Below are positions 55,323-63,551 of a stretch of DNA of 64,000 nt, one piece after another (position 1 is the first letter of the stretch; each line of letters starts with the position of its first letter). Source of the stretch: Pseudomonadota bacterium (GTDB taxonomy: Bacteria > Pseudomonadota > Gammaproteobacteria > Burkholderiales > Thiobacillaceae); assembly GCA_021802555.1 (NCBI GenBank), contig JAJZRU010000014.1, positions 1 to 64,000 on the forward strand, given 5' to 3'. Under the pieces are notes generated by a model. It did no database searches. It was not told the DNA's origin and saw nothing but the letters and a program-made list of their open reading frames with translations. Made by a program: the position numbers and the translations under genes.

Positions 55323-56388
55323 TTTCCAGCAGGAACATGTCGTCCTCCCGCAGTCGATGCGGCTGGGTCGCGCGCTGCCGCAGGGCGCGTTCGACCAGCC
55401 AGGAAACGCGCGCGGGGAACAAATCCTCAGGCACCCGCTGCCCTAGGCTCAGCCGTGCCAGCGGCAGCTTCCAGCGCAGCAGGGTATCGAGCGCCGGAGC
55501 GGTGAGCAGGGCCTCGTCCAGCTTGCTCAGCACGCAGCCGGAAAGCTCCGTACCGCCGAAGGCATGCACCACGGCATCCGCCACCGCGCCTTGCAGCGTG
55601 GCCGGCAACACCAGCCAGCGCATGACCTGCAAGGCGGCAAGTTTTTCGTGCTGCAGGCGGATACGTTCGTCGTGCTGGGCATGCCCCGCAACGTCGATCA
55701 GAACCAGCGCGCCGACGGGCAGATCCGCGCACGTGCCGCGCCAGTCTGCACCGCCGTCCCAAGCGCGGAATTCGCAACCGAGCAGTTGGGCATATTCGGC
55801 CAACTGCGCGCGCGCGCCGACGCGATAATCGTCCAGCGCAACCAGGCACACTGCGCCCGCCCCCCAACGCGCCGCTGCCTGGGCGGCGAGCTTCGCCAGG
55901 GTGGTGGTCTTGCCCGCGCCCGTGGGTCCCACCAGGGCCAGGCGCATGCCCGGCCGCGGCGTGTCATCCTCCAGCGCGGTGAGGTTCTTCAGCAGCACCT
56001 GACGCACCCAGCGCAGCGCCGCCCCTTCCTCCAAGCCCCGCGGACAATGTGCCGCCAGGGCGCGCGCCAGCTGCGGGCTGAAGCCCGCCTGCAGCAGAAC
56101 GCCTGCGAGCAGCACCCGAGCCGGGTCGCGGCGCTTCCATTGGCTGAAAGCCAGTCCGCCCAGTTGCCGGCCGACCAGGCGGCGCAGCTCCCGCAGCTCT
56201 TCCAGCAACCCGTGCGCCGGCCGGGGCTCCTGCGCTTCCACCGCCAAGTCGCCATAGGCGCTGGCGAGGAATTCCACGCCTCCCGGCACCGGCCGAGAGC
56301 CCAGCACCACCGCGTCCTCTCCAAGTTCGGCACGAATGCGCGCCAAGGCCTCGGCGGCGTGGGCGGCCACGTAGCAGCGCGGCGTCAT
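55312..56388 (-). CDS. flhF: Flagellar biosynthesis GTPase FlhF
   Basis: A 358-residue SRP-type GTPase that recruits the first flagellar parts to the pole. Short N-terminal B-like part (MTPRCYVAAHAAEALARIRAELGEDAVV), N domain, then G1 LALVGPTGAGKTTTLAKLAA (P-loop at 154-161), DDYRVGARAQL, the G3 region LIDVAGHAQHD, and LSKLDEA. G3 normally reads DTAGR/M; the T-to-V change and loss of the following Arg are unusual. The N-terminal B domain is short. It overlaps flhA by ATGA and the FlhG-like gene by 11 bp. Confidence 0.9.
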   Translation of the reverse strand: MTPRCYVAAHAAEALARIRAELGEDAVVLGSRPVPGGVEFLASAYGDLAVEAQEPRPAHGLLEELRELRRLVGRQLGGLAFSQWKRRDPARVLLAGVLLQAGFSPQLARALAAHCPRGLEEGAALRWVRQVLLKNLTALEDDTPRPGMRLALVGPTGAGKTTTLAKLAAQAAARWGAGAVCLVALDDYRVGARAQLAEYAQLLGCEFRAWDGGADWRGTCADLPVGALVLIDVAGHAQHDERIRLQHEKLAALQVMRWLVLPATLQGAVADAVVHAFGGTELSGCVLSKLDEALLTAPALDTLLRWKLPLARLSLGQRVPEDLFPARVSWLVERALRQRATQPHRLREDDMFLLENAS

Positions 56389-58436
56389 GCGGGAAACCTC
56401 AGCTCGTTGCCGATCTCGACCGCCTTCTCCAGCGGGATTTCGGCATAGGAGATGACGGCCAGGCCGATCTGCCCACGCCTCAGGATGCGTGACACGACGG
56501 GCCGCAGTGCGGGCTGCACCAGCAGCACCGGCGGATAGCCCTCCTCCAGCTGCTCGGCAAGCGCCACCTGGGCGCCCTCGATGATCGCTTCACTCAGCTG
56601 CGGCGATATCAAGGCCTCGCCTTCTTCGCCCATTTCCTTGAGCAAGCGCTGCTCCGCCGCATCGGCCAGGGCAATGACGTGCAGCGTTTCCGCGCCCTCG
56701 AACAGACGGTCGACGATGGCCCGGCCGAGCGCTGCGCGCACGGTCTCCGTCAATTCTTCCAGATTCTGCGTGCGCGCGCCCTGCGCCGCCAGCGTCTCCA
56801 GGATGGTGCGCACATCGCGGATGCTCACGCCCTCGTTCACCAGATTCTGCAGCAGCCCCTGCACCAGGCTCAAGGACAGCACCTTGGGCACCACTTCTTC
56901 CACCAGCCCCGGCGTGGTGCGCGAAACGCTTTCCAGCAACTGGGCCAGTTCGCTGCGGCCCAGCAACTCTCCGGCATGGGAGCGGTAGACCGCTTCCAAA
57001 TGGCGCGCGATGACATCTGCGGGGGCCAGCGCGCCTACCTCGCCCTGCGCCTCATCCTCCGCCATCCACAGGCCGGAAATGCCGCTCAGCGGATCGCGCC
57101 CGGCACGTCCGTTTTCATCCTCTTCGGCGTCTAGCACCAGCAGCCGTCCGGGAAGCACCTCGCCGCGCACCATTTCCACGCCTTTCAGGGTGATGCGGTA
57201 CTGGTTGGGCTTGAGCTGCAGATTGTCGCGCACGCGGATGGGCGGCACCACCACCCCCATTTCCAAGGCAAAGCGGCGCCGTCCGTCGGTGATGCGCTGC
57301 AGCAGCACGCCGTCCTTGTGGCGGTCGAGCAGCGGAATGAGCCGATAGCCGACTTCGAGGGCGAGCACATCGACCGGCGGCACATCGTCCCAGGTCACCT
57401 CGGCAGGCGTGTCCTCTTCCGCGGCGGGGATTTCCTCCTCCCCCGCCGCCGCGCGCCGCAGGCCGTACTGCTGCCACTGCCCCGCCGCCAGCAGCAGCGC
57501 GCCGATGAGCAGGAAGGCCAGATGCGGCGTGCCCGGCAGGATGCCGAGCAAGACCAGCACGGCGCCGGCCACGTAGAGCGTCTGCGGGCGCCCGAAAACC
57601 TGCAGCAGGAACTCCCGGCTCAAGTCCTGGGCATAAGTGGCGCGCGACACCACGATGCCCGCCGAGGTCGAGATGATCAGCGCGGGTATCTGCGCCACCA
57701 GCCCGTCGCCCACCGTGAGCAGGCCGTAGCGGTTGAACGCCTCGCCTATACCCATGCCGTACTGAAACAGCCCGAGGCTGACCCCGCCCAGCAAATTCAC
57801 CGCCATGATGATGATGCCGGCGACCGCATCGCCGCGCACGAACTTGGAGGCGCCGTCCATGGCGCCGTAAAAATCCGATTCCCGGCCCAGGTCTTCGCGC
57901 CGCGCGCGGGCCTCCTGTTCGCTGATGAAACCGGCGTTCATGTCCGCGTCGATGGCGAGCTGCTTGCCCGGCAGCGAATCCAGCGTGAAGCGCGCCGCGA
58001 CTTCGGCGATGCGTCCCGCGCCGCGGGTAATGACGACGAAATTGATGATCACCAGGATCACGAACACCACCAGGCCCACGGCGTAATTGCCGCCCACGAG
58101 AAAATTGCCGAAGGATTCGATCACCTTTCCCGCTGCCGCCGGCCCGGTCTGCCCCTGCATCAGCACCAGGCGCACGGAGGCCACGTTGAGCGACAGGCGC
58201 AACAGGGTGGTGAGCAGCAGGACGGTCGGGAACACCGAGAAATCGAGCGGGCGCGAGGCATTGAGACTTACCAGCAGGACGATCATGGCCAGCGCGATAT
58301 TGCTGGTGAACAGCACGTCCAGCGCGATGGGCGGCAGGGGCAGCACCATCATCGCCAGGATGAGCAGCACCAGCACCGGCCCGGCGAGCCGCCCCACCGG
58401 GTGAGTCCAGGCCAGCGCCCCCTGCACGGCGCTCAC
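56385..58436 (-). CDS. flhA: Flagellar export apparatus protein FlhA
   Basis: A 683-residue protein of normal length forming the export-gate ring. Eight N-terminal membrane helices carry the FHIPEP hallmarks (PTVLLLTTLLRLSLNVASVR, ARFTLDSLPGKQLAIDADMNAG, GDAVAGIIIMAVNLLGG). A large cytoplasmic domain follows from about residue 330 with DVLALEVGYRLIPLLD and LADAAEQRLL. It looks intact, in contrast to the truncated FlhB just upstream, with which it overlaps by ATGA. Confidence 0.95.
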   Translation of the reverse strand: MSAVQGALAWTHPVGRLAGPVLVLLILAMMVLPLPPIALDVLFTSNIALAMIVLLVSLNASRPLDFSVFPTVLLLTTLLRLSLNVASVRLVLMQGQTGPAAAGKVIESFGNFLVGGNYAVGLVVFVILVIINFVVITRGAGRIAEVAARFTLDSLPGKQLAIDADMNAGFISEQEARARREDLGRESDFYGAMDGASKFVRGDAVAGIIIMAVNLLGGVSLGLFQYGMGIGEAFNRYGLLTVGDGLVAQIPALIISTSAGIVVSRATYAQDLSREFLLQVFGRPQTLYVAGAVLVLLGILPGTPHLAFLLIGALLLAAGQWQQYGLRRAAAGEEEIPAAEEDTPAEVTWDDVPPVDVLALEVGYRLIPLLDRHKDGVLLQRITDGRRRFALEMGVVVPPIRVRDNLQLKPNQYRITLKGVEMVRGEVLPGRLLVLDAEEDENGRAGRDPLSGISGLWMAEDEAQGEVGALAPADVIARHLEAVYRSHAGELLGRSELAQLLESVSRTTPGLVEEVVPKVLSLSLVQGLLQNLVNEGVSIRDVRTILETLAAQGARTQNLEELTETVRAALGRAIVDRLFEGAETLHVIALADAAEQRLLKEMGEEGEALISPQLSEAIIEGAQVALAEQLEEGYPPVLLVQPALRPVVSRILRRGQIGLAVISYAEIPLEKAVEIGNELRFPA

Positions 58437-59182
58437 GCCTCATCCTCCAGCAGCATAGCCCTGCGTTCGGCGGCGCGCTCGCGGATGCGTGCGAGCACCT
58501 GCGGCGATATTTCCGCCTCGCGCGTTTCCGCCAGAATTTCCGCCGCGCTCATGCGCAGGCTGCGCCTGTGCCGCCACCATTGATCCAAGGCATCGAGCAG
58601 CGCCGGCAGCGTCAGTACCGTCGCCATAATCAAGCTCGCGTGCATCAGCAGGGCCGCGGCCGCGCCCATGCCTCGAGAGGCAGACATGCCGAACCAGAGC
58701 GGCAGCGCCGACAGGCCTTGCCCGGCCAGCCAGGCCAGCGCGGCGCCCAGCACGGCCAATTTGACGGCCGCCTTGACCAGATCCGCCACCCCCGCCCACT
58801 GCCAGGGGCGCAGCACGCCGCGCCACAGGGCGACGCGGCCGAGTTTGAATTCAAACTGCGCGGGGGCGAAAACCCAGCCGGACAGCAGCAGCGGCGCCGC
58901 CAGTTGGCACAGGAAAATCAGCAGCAAGAGGGGCAGCGCAAACATTGCGCCGGCGTGCAGTACATTCGCCCAAGCCAACTGGCCGCTCCAGGCGGCGGCC
59001 AACAGGGCGCGCAAACGTTCCAGCCAGGCGGCGCCGAAGAAAAACGCCAAAGCCGCCGCAAACAGCAGCACGCAAAAGACGCTCAGGTCGGCCGAACGCG
59101 GCGCGATGCCCTGGCGTCGGGCATCCAGCAGGCGGCGCGCGGTCGGCGCCTCGCTGCGCGACGATGCATACTCCTCTGCCAT
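58433..59182 (-). CDS. flhB: FlhB-like export protein lacking the autocleavage domain
   Basis: A 249-residue protein instead of the usual 350-380. Residues 1-35 (EAPTARRLLDARRQGIAPRSADL) and four membrane helices match FlhB. The linker RMSAAEILAETREAE and RIRERAAERRAMLLEDEA follows, and the protein then stops exactly where FlhB continues into the NPTH-bearing domain. The stop is in an ATGA overlap with flhA, so no domain sequence is left between. The NPTH domain switches export from rod-hook to filament substrates after self-cleavage. Here switching would need another protein, or the system is defective or specialised. Confidence 0.85.
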   Translation of the reverse strand: MAEEYASSRSEAPTARRLLDARRQGIAPRSADLSVFCVLLFAAALAFFFGAAWLERLRALLAAAWSGQLAWANVLHAGAMFALPLLLLIFLCQLAAPLLLSGWVFAPAQFEFKLGRVALWRGVLRPWQWAGVADLVKAAVKLAVLGAALAWLAGQGLSALPLWFGMSASRGMGAAAALLMHASLIMATVLTLPALLDALDQWWRHRRSLRMSAAEILAETREAEISPQVLARIRERAAERRAMLLEDEA

Positions 59183-59328
59183 GCTCCCCTCGGCTGTTTT
59201 GGCCAGTTTAGCACATGGAAAATGTTATCTGTCCACTAGTTAGGCAGGAATTCTCGAAACTTCCTCCGCCTTCTTTCCGCTTTTGCCACAAAACCGGAAA
59301 CGAGGACGCGCCCTGCCGGGCGCACCAT

Positions 59329-59352
59329 AAAAAAACCCCGCCACAGCGGGGT
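59329..59352 (-). terminator. Rho-independent terminator after the cold-shock gene
   Basis: On the minus strand ACCCCGC and GCGGGGT form a stem with a short TGTG-type loop followed by seven T. It lies 20 bp after the cold-shock gene stop and serves that gene alone. Confidence 0.85.
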
Positions 59353-59372
59353 CTTGCGCAGGCAAGCGCAGT

Positions 59373-59576
59373 TCAGGCCGTCTGGATATTGGAAGCCTGC
59401 TTTCCCTTGGGACCCTGGCTCACCTCGAAGCTGACTTTCTGGCCCTGCTTCAGGGTCTTGAAGCCATTCATGTTGATGGCGGAGAAATGCGCAAATACGT
59501 CCTCGCCGCCGTCGTCCGGGGTGATGAAGCCAAACCCTTTGGCGTCGCTGAACCACTTGACGATACCCGTTGCCAT
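59373..59576 (-). CDS. Cold-shock domain protein (CspA family)
   Basis: A 67-residue single cold-shock domain with both RNA-binding motifs, [11 protein letters not shown] (RNP1) and DVFAHFSAI (RNP2), starting [16 protein letters not shown]. It binds single-stranded nucleic acid and melts RNA structure. GGGAGG precedes ATG 59576 by seven bases. The region upstream up to about 59750 probably is a long 5' leader as in other csp genes, where temperature control often resides. Monocistronic, with its own terminator. Confidence 0.96.
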   Translation of the reverse strand: MATGIVKWFSDAKGFGFITPDDGGEDVFAHFSAINMNGFKTLKQGQKVSFEVSQGPKGKQASNIQTA

Positions 59577-59874
59577 GAAAATCCTCCCTTGGCATAAAAA
59601 GTCGCGATGAAGAAAAGCGCGCGACATTGCGCTTGCGGGCACACTGCCGTCGTGCGTACTCTTGCCGCGACTGCCGCGGGAGACCGAATTCCGACTTCTA
59701 GCTACCCACACCCCCCGGCATACTTAACAAATAATTAAACCGAGGCTATAGTCCCCAGATGCTGGATTAACGCTTTTTCTACACGGCCCATCCAGCTTTG
59801 ACAAGCACCCGGGCGGTCTGCCGGGGGGTTTGCACGACACTTGTGGTTCCCGTCCAACTCAGAGAGGAGATGAC
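59577..59874. other. 298-bp divergent region between the cold-shock and PsiF-like genes
   Basis: It should hold the csp leader and promoter on the minus strand (AT-rich TTAATTATTTGTTAAG around 59725-59740) and the promoter of the PsiF-like gene on the plus strand. TTGACA occurs at about 59797 but no good -10 is found at the right distance. No further gene is supported. Confidence 0.4.
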
Positions 59875-60177
59875 ATGAAGAAAACCCTGCCCATCCTGCT
59901 TGCCGCCGCCCTGTGGCTCGCGGCCCCGGCCCACGCCGAATCCGCCCAGCAGACGAAGATGAAGGAGTGCGCCACCCAGGCCAAAGGCAAGACCGGAGCC
60001 GAGCGCAAGGCCTTCATGAAGGAATGCCTGGCCGGCAAGGGCGCGGAAGCCCCGGCCGCCGAGAAAAAACTCACCGCCCAGCAGATGAAGATGCGCGAGT
60101 GCAACGGCCATGCCAAGGGCATGAAAGGCGAGGAACGCAAAAAATTCATGAAAGAGTGCCTCAGCAAGAAAAAATAG
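59875..60177 (+). CDS. PsiF-like exported protein with two repeats
   Basis: A 100-residue protein: signal peptide MKKTLPILLAAALWLAAPAHA, then two copies of the PsiF repeat, QQTKMKECATQAKGKTGAER-KAFMKECL and QQMKMRECNGHAKGMKGEER-KKFMKECL, each with two cysteines. PsiF was first seen as a phosphate-starvation-inducible protein of E. coli; its function is unknown. GAGAGGAG lies just before ATG 59875. It ends before a strong terminator, so it is monocistronic. The paired cysteines suggest disulfides in the periplasm. Confidence 0.88.
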   Translation: MKKTLPILLAAALWLAAPAHAESAQQTKMKECATQAKGKTGAERKAFMKECLAGKGAEAPAAEKKLTAQQMKMRECNGHAKGMKGEERKKFMKECLSKKK

Positions 60178-60198
60178 CCGCTTTCAGCAACCATGAGG

Positions 60199-60223
60199 AA
60201 GGCCGGGCAACCGGCCTTTTTTT
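60199..60223 (+). terminator. Rho-independent terminator after the PsiF-like gene
   Basis: AAGGCCGG, the loop GCAA, CCGGCCTT and a run of seven T (60217-60223) form a compact GNRA-capped terminator on the plus strand, 22 bp after the stop codon. It lies just beyond the 3' end of the convergent glucokinase gene. Confidence 0.9.
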
Positions 60224-60228
60224 CGTCC

Positions 60229-61197
60229 TCAACGAGCCCGCGCCGCGTATAGTGCCGCGCCGCGCAACCCCAGATCGTCGGCCAGCACCACCGCCACGGG
60301 AAACTTCTCCAGCGCGGCGCCGAAACGCCCCTTGGCCCGAAAGGCCGGCATGAAGAAGCTTTCCAGCAAGGGCAACAGCCTGGGTGCGATCCCGCCGGCC
60401 ACATAGACGCCGCCGCGCGGCAAGGTGAGCAGAGCAAGATTGCCGGCCGCCGCCCCGTAGGCGCGGGCGAAGATCTCCCCGGCCAGGCACGCCGCCGCAT
60501 CCTGCCCCGCCAGGGCGGCAGCGCCGATGGCGGCCGGCTTGTCGAGGCTGCCGGCGTACAAATCGGACAACCCCCGCTCGGCGCAAACGAATTCATGGAT
60601 GGCCGCCAAGCCCTGGCCCGACACCACGCGCTCCCAGGACACATGGCCGTGGCGCGCGTGCAGAAAGGCCCACAGCTTCGCCTCCATGGCCTCGTTAGGA
60701 GCGAAATCGCAATGCCCGCCCTCGCCCTCCAGCACCTGCCGGGCGCCGGCCGACCCCGCCAGCAAGGCAATGCCCAGCCCCGTCCCGGCGCCCAGCAGCA
60801 CCTGCACGCCGTCGGGGTCGACGCGGCCCGCCTGCAATACGGCCAGTTCTCCCGCATCCAGGGCGGCCAGGCCGTGCGCCGCCGCGGCAAAATCGTTGAG
60901 CAGCCGCACCGGCATGCCCCATGCCTGCCCCAAGGCCTCCGCATCCAGATGCCAGGGCAGATTGGTCATGCGCGCCGTGCGGCCATCGGTCGGCCCGGCC
61001 ACGGCCACGGCGGCGCGCCGGGGCCGTTCGCCCTCTGCGTCGAGAAATTCCGCCAGCGCCTGGGCCAGGCCGGCATGGCTGGCCGTATCCGTCTGCACGC
61101 GGCGCAGCCAATGCACGCGGCCGGCTTCCACGCGCGCGAGCCCGCAACGCACATGCGTGCCGCCCAGATCGACGGCGAGGTAGCAAGCTTCTTCCAT
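60229..61197 (-). CDS. glk: Glucokinase
   Basis: A 322-residue ATP-dependent hexokinase of the bacterial Glk family. Phosphate loop YLAVDLGGTHVRCGLA at residues 6-21, the catalytic Asp in LLNDFAAAAHGLAAL, LGAGTGLGIALL and EGGHCDFAPNE binding glucose, and GGVYVAGGIAPRLLPLL near the C-terminus are all present. Start ATG 61197 gives MEEACYLAVDLGG. It feeds glucose into glycolysis or the pentose phosphate route. Confidence 0.93.
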   Translation of the reverse strand: MEEACYLAVDLGGTHVRCGLARVEAGRVHWLRRVQTDTASHAGLAQALAEFLDAEGERPRRAAVAVAGPTDGRTARMTNLPWHLDAEALGQAWGMPVRLLNDFAAAAHGLAALDAGELAVLQAGRVDPDGVQVLLGAGTGLGIALLAGSAGARQVLEGEGGHCDFAPNEAMEAKLWAFLHARHGHVSWERVVSGQGLAAIHEFVCAERGLSDLYAGSLDKPAAIGAAALAGQDAAACLAGEIFARAYGAAAGNLALLTLPRGGVYVAGGIAPRLLPLLESFFMPAFRAKGRFGAALEKFPVAVVLADDLGLRGAALYAARAR

Positions 61198-61207
61198 AGA
61201 CGCAAGC

Positions 61208-61627
61208 TTACCGCGGGCGCGAGGCTTTGCGCGCCGGCCGCACCCAAACCCACAGCAGCAGCACATACAACCACACCAGCACGTACAGCATCGTGAAGAA
61301 TGCCATGGGCAGATTCCAATAGATCATCCGGTCCACCCAGGTCTGGATGAAGGGCTCGGCATAGCCCCGGCGGCCTGCACTGAGCAGGAGGTCGCTCTCC
61401 CATGCCGTGAGGAAGCAGTCGTCCCCCAGCAGCGCCTGCAGCGCCACCAGGCTCAAGGCCGCCAGGTGCAGCACGCGCCACCAGCGTATCCTCACCCAGG
61501 CCCAGCCGCGCCACGCGCCCAGCGGCACGGCGACGAGGCCGAAGATGTTGAAAGCGATGACCGCGACATGCAGCGCGAGGACGATCTGGGCAAGCTGGAG
61601 TGTGGTGGCGGGCGACATCTCGGGCAT
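61208..61627 (-). CDS. DUF2784 family membrane protein
   Basis: A 139-residue membrane protein with four hydrophobic stretches (LQLAQIVLALHVAVIAFNIFG, VLHLAALSLVALQALLGDDC, LPMAFFTMLYVLVWLYVLLL among them) and CFLTAWESDLLLSAG, which is the conserved loop of DUF2784. Function unknown. It lies 10 bp upstream of glk on the same strand and may be cotranscribed with it, without an obvious functional link. It is divergent from selO. Confidence 0.85.
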   Translation of the reverse strand: MPEMSPATTLQLAQIVLALHVAVIAFNIFGLVAVPLGAWRGWAWVRIRWWRVLHLAALSLVALQALLGDDCFLTAWESDLLLSAGRRGYAEPFIQTWVDRMIYWNLPMAFFTMLYVLVWLYVLLLWVWVRPARKASRPR

Positions 61628-61691
61628 AGGCGGAACGGCTGTTCCCAGAGTAGTTCATAATGCCGCCAAGCTCTCCCTCGCCGCCCTGTCC

Positions 61692-63152
61692 GTGTTCAAG
61701 CCCCTGGATTTCGACAACCGCTACGCCCGCCTGGGCGAACCTTACGCCAGCCGCGTGACGGCCACGCCCGTGCCTGCGCCCTATGTCGTGAGCGTCAACC
61801 CCGATGCCCTGGAATTGCTCGATCTGACGCAGGAAGACGCCCGGCGTCCCGAATTCGTCGAGTATTTTTCCGGCAACCGCGCGCTGCCCGGCAGCGAGCC
61901 CGTGGCGGCCTTGTACGCCGGGCACCAGTTCGGCCATTACGTCCCCCAGTTGGGCGACGGCCGCGCCCTGCTGCTGGGCGAAGCGCGCAACGGCCGCGGC
62001 AACGGCTGGGAAGTGCAGCTCAAAGGCGCCGGCAAGACGCCTTATTCGCGCGGCGGCGACGGCCGCGCCGTGCTGCGTTCCAGCATCCGCGAATATCTCT
62101 GTTCGGAAGCCATGCACGGGCTGGGCATCCCCACGACGCGCGCGCTGTGCATCATCGGCACCGACCTGCCGGTGTATCGTGAAGAAGACGAAACCGGCGC
62201 CATCGTCACGCGCCTGGCGCCCAGCTTCCTGCGCTTCGGCTCTTTCGAGGCCTTCTTCTACCGCGGCCAGCGCGAGGCCCTCAAGACGCTGGCGGATTTC
62301 GCCCTCGCGCATTATTTCCCGGAGCAGCGCGAAGCCCCCGACCCCTATGGCGCCCTGCTGCAAGAGGTCGTGCGCCGCACCGCGCGCCTGATGGCGCAAT
62401 GGCAGGCGGTGGGCTTCAGCCACGGCGTCATGAATACCGACAACATGAGCTTGCTGGGCCTCACCCTCGACTACGGCCCCTACGGCTTCATGGACGCCTT
62501 CGACCCCGGCTACATCTGCAACCACTCCGACAGCTACGGCCGCTATGCCTTCGACCAGCAGCCCGACATCGGCGGCTGGAACCTCGCCTGCCTCGCCCAG
62601 GCCCTGAGCCCGCTCCTGGAGGCGGACGCCGCGCAGGCGGCCCTGCAAACCTATGCGCCGGTCTTCACCGACGCTTATGCGCAGCTCATGGCCGCCAAGA
62701 TCGGCCTCGATGCCGACGCCGAGACGGCCGACCTGCTCGCCGGGCTGCTGCGTTTGCTGGCGCAAAACCGCGTCGATTACACGAACTTCTTCCGCCGCCT
62801 GGGCGGCTTCGATTCGTCCCCCGACGCGCGCAATGCGCCGCTGCGCGACTTGTTCCTCGACCGCACCGCCTTCGATGCCTGGGCAACGCGCTATGCTGCC
62901 GCACTGCGCGCGCGCCATAGCGCGGATGCCGTGCGCCGCGCGGCCATGAACCAGGTCAATCCCAAATACGTGCTGCGCAATCATCTGGCCGAAATCGCCA
63001 TCCGCAAGGCGCGCGACGAACGCGACTACGGCGAGATCGAACGCCTGCGCGCGCTGCTCTCGCGCCCATGCGATGAACAGCCCCAATTCGAGGCCTACGC
63101 CGCCGAGCCGCCGGATTGGGCGCAGCACATCGAGGTAAGCTGCTCGTCCTGA
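61692..63152 (+). CDS. selO: Protein adenylyltransferase SelO (YdiU), GTG start
   Basis: A 486-residue pseudokinase-fold enzyme that transfers AMP from ATP to proteins. Conserved parts include LYAGHQFGHYVPQLGDGRALLLGE, VQLKGAGKTPYSRGGDGRAVLRSSIREYL, SHGVMNTDNMSLLGLTLDYGP and FLRFGSFEAF. The C-terminus is SCSS, the cysteine form seen in E. coli, so the final TGA is a real stop and not selenocysteine. The best start is GTG 61692 (FKPLDFDNRYARLGEPY). Frames further upstream overlap the opposite DUF2784 gene. Confidence 0.93.
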   Translation: MFKPLDFDNRYARLGEPYASRVTATPVPAPYVVSVNPDALELLDLTQEDARRPEFVEYFSGNRALPGSEPVAALYAGHQFGHYVPQLGDGRALLLGEARNGRGNGWEVQLKGAGKTPYSRGGDGRAVLRSSIREYLCSEAMHGLGIPTTRALCIIGTDLPVYREEDETGAIVTRLAPSFLRFGSFEAFFYRGQREALKTLADFALAHYFPEQREAPDPYGALLQEVVRRTARLMAQWQAVGFSHGVMNTDNMSLLGLTLDYGPYGFMDAFDPGYICNHSDSYGRYAFDQQPDIGGWNLACLAQALSPLLEADAAQAALQTYAPVFTDAYAQLMAAKIGLDADAETADLLAGLLRLLAQNRVDYTNFFRRLGGFDSSPDARNAPLRDLFLDRTAFDAWATRYAAALRARHSADAVRRAAMNQVNPKYVLRNHLAEIAIRKARDERDYGEIERLRALLSRPCDEQPQFEAYAAEPPDWAQHIEVSCSS

Positions 63153-63212
63153 AATCCGGGCGGAAAGAATTCCGCTATCATGGCGGGCCGACCTTATGCA
63201 GGAACCTACCCC

Positions 63213-63539
63213 ATGAGCGAACTCGCGATCGAAGACTTGGTAACCGGCCAAGGCGACGAAGCCGTCGCCGGCAAGCGCGTCACCGTGCACTACACCGGCT
63301 GGCTGACCAATGGCAGCAAATTCGACTCCAGCAAGGACCGCAACGATCCCTTCGTCTTCCCCCTGGGCGCGGGCCATGTCATCAAGGGCTGGGACCAGGG
63401 CGTCGCCGGCATGAAAGTGGGCGGCAAACGCAAGCTCACCATCCCGCCCGAGCTGGGCTACGGCGCGCGCGGCGCAGGCGGCGTGATTCCGCCCAACGCC
63501 ACCCTGGTCTTCGAGGTGGAACTGCTCGCCGTCTCCTGA
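63213..63539 (+). CDS. FKBP-type peptidyl-prolyl cis-trans isomerase
   Basis: A 108-residue single FKBP domain without signal peptide: [59 protein letters not shown], and [16 protein letters not shown]. These include the rapamycin-pocket Tyr, Asp, Phe, Trp and Tyr positions. It is a cytosolic folding catalyst. The start is ATG 63213, with AGGA nearby; an ATG 33 bp upstream would add a non-conserved stretch. It follows selO after 60 bp. Confidence 0.93.
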   Translation: MSELAIEDLVTGQGDEAVAGKRVTVHYTGWLTNGSKFDSSKDRNDPFVFPLGAGHVIKGWDQGVAGMKVGGKRKLTIPPELGYGARGAGGVIPPNATLVFEVELLAVS

Positions 63540-63551
63540 CGGCTCCCCGGT

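Noticed and set aside
63140-63152. In-frame TGA of selO as a selenocysteine codon
   Set aside because: The protein already ends with the cysteine-type SCSS terminus, and no selenocysteine insertion hairpin is evident after it.
60966-63377. About 800-codon minus-strand frame opposite selO and crossing the DUF2784 gene
   Set aside because: A shadow of selO codons; no conserved motif.
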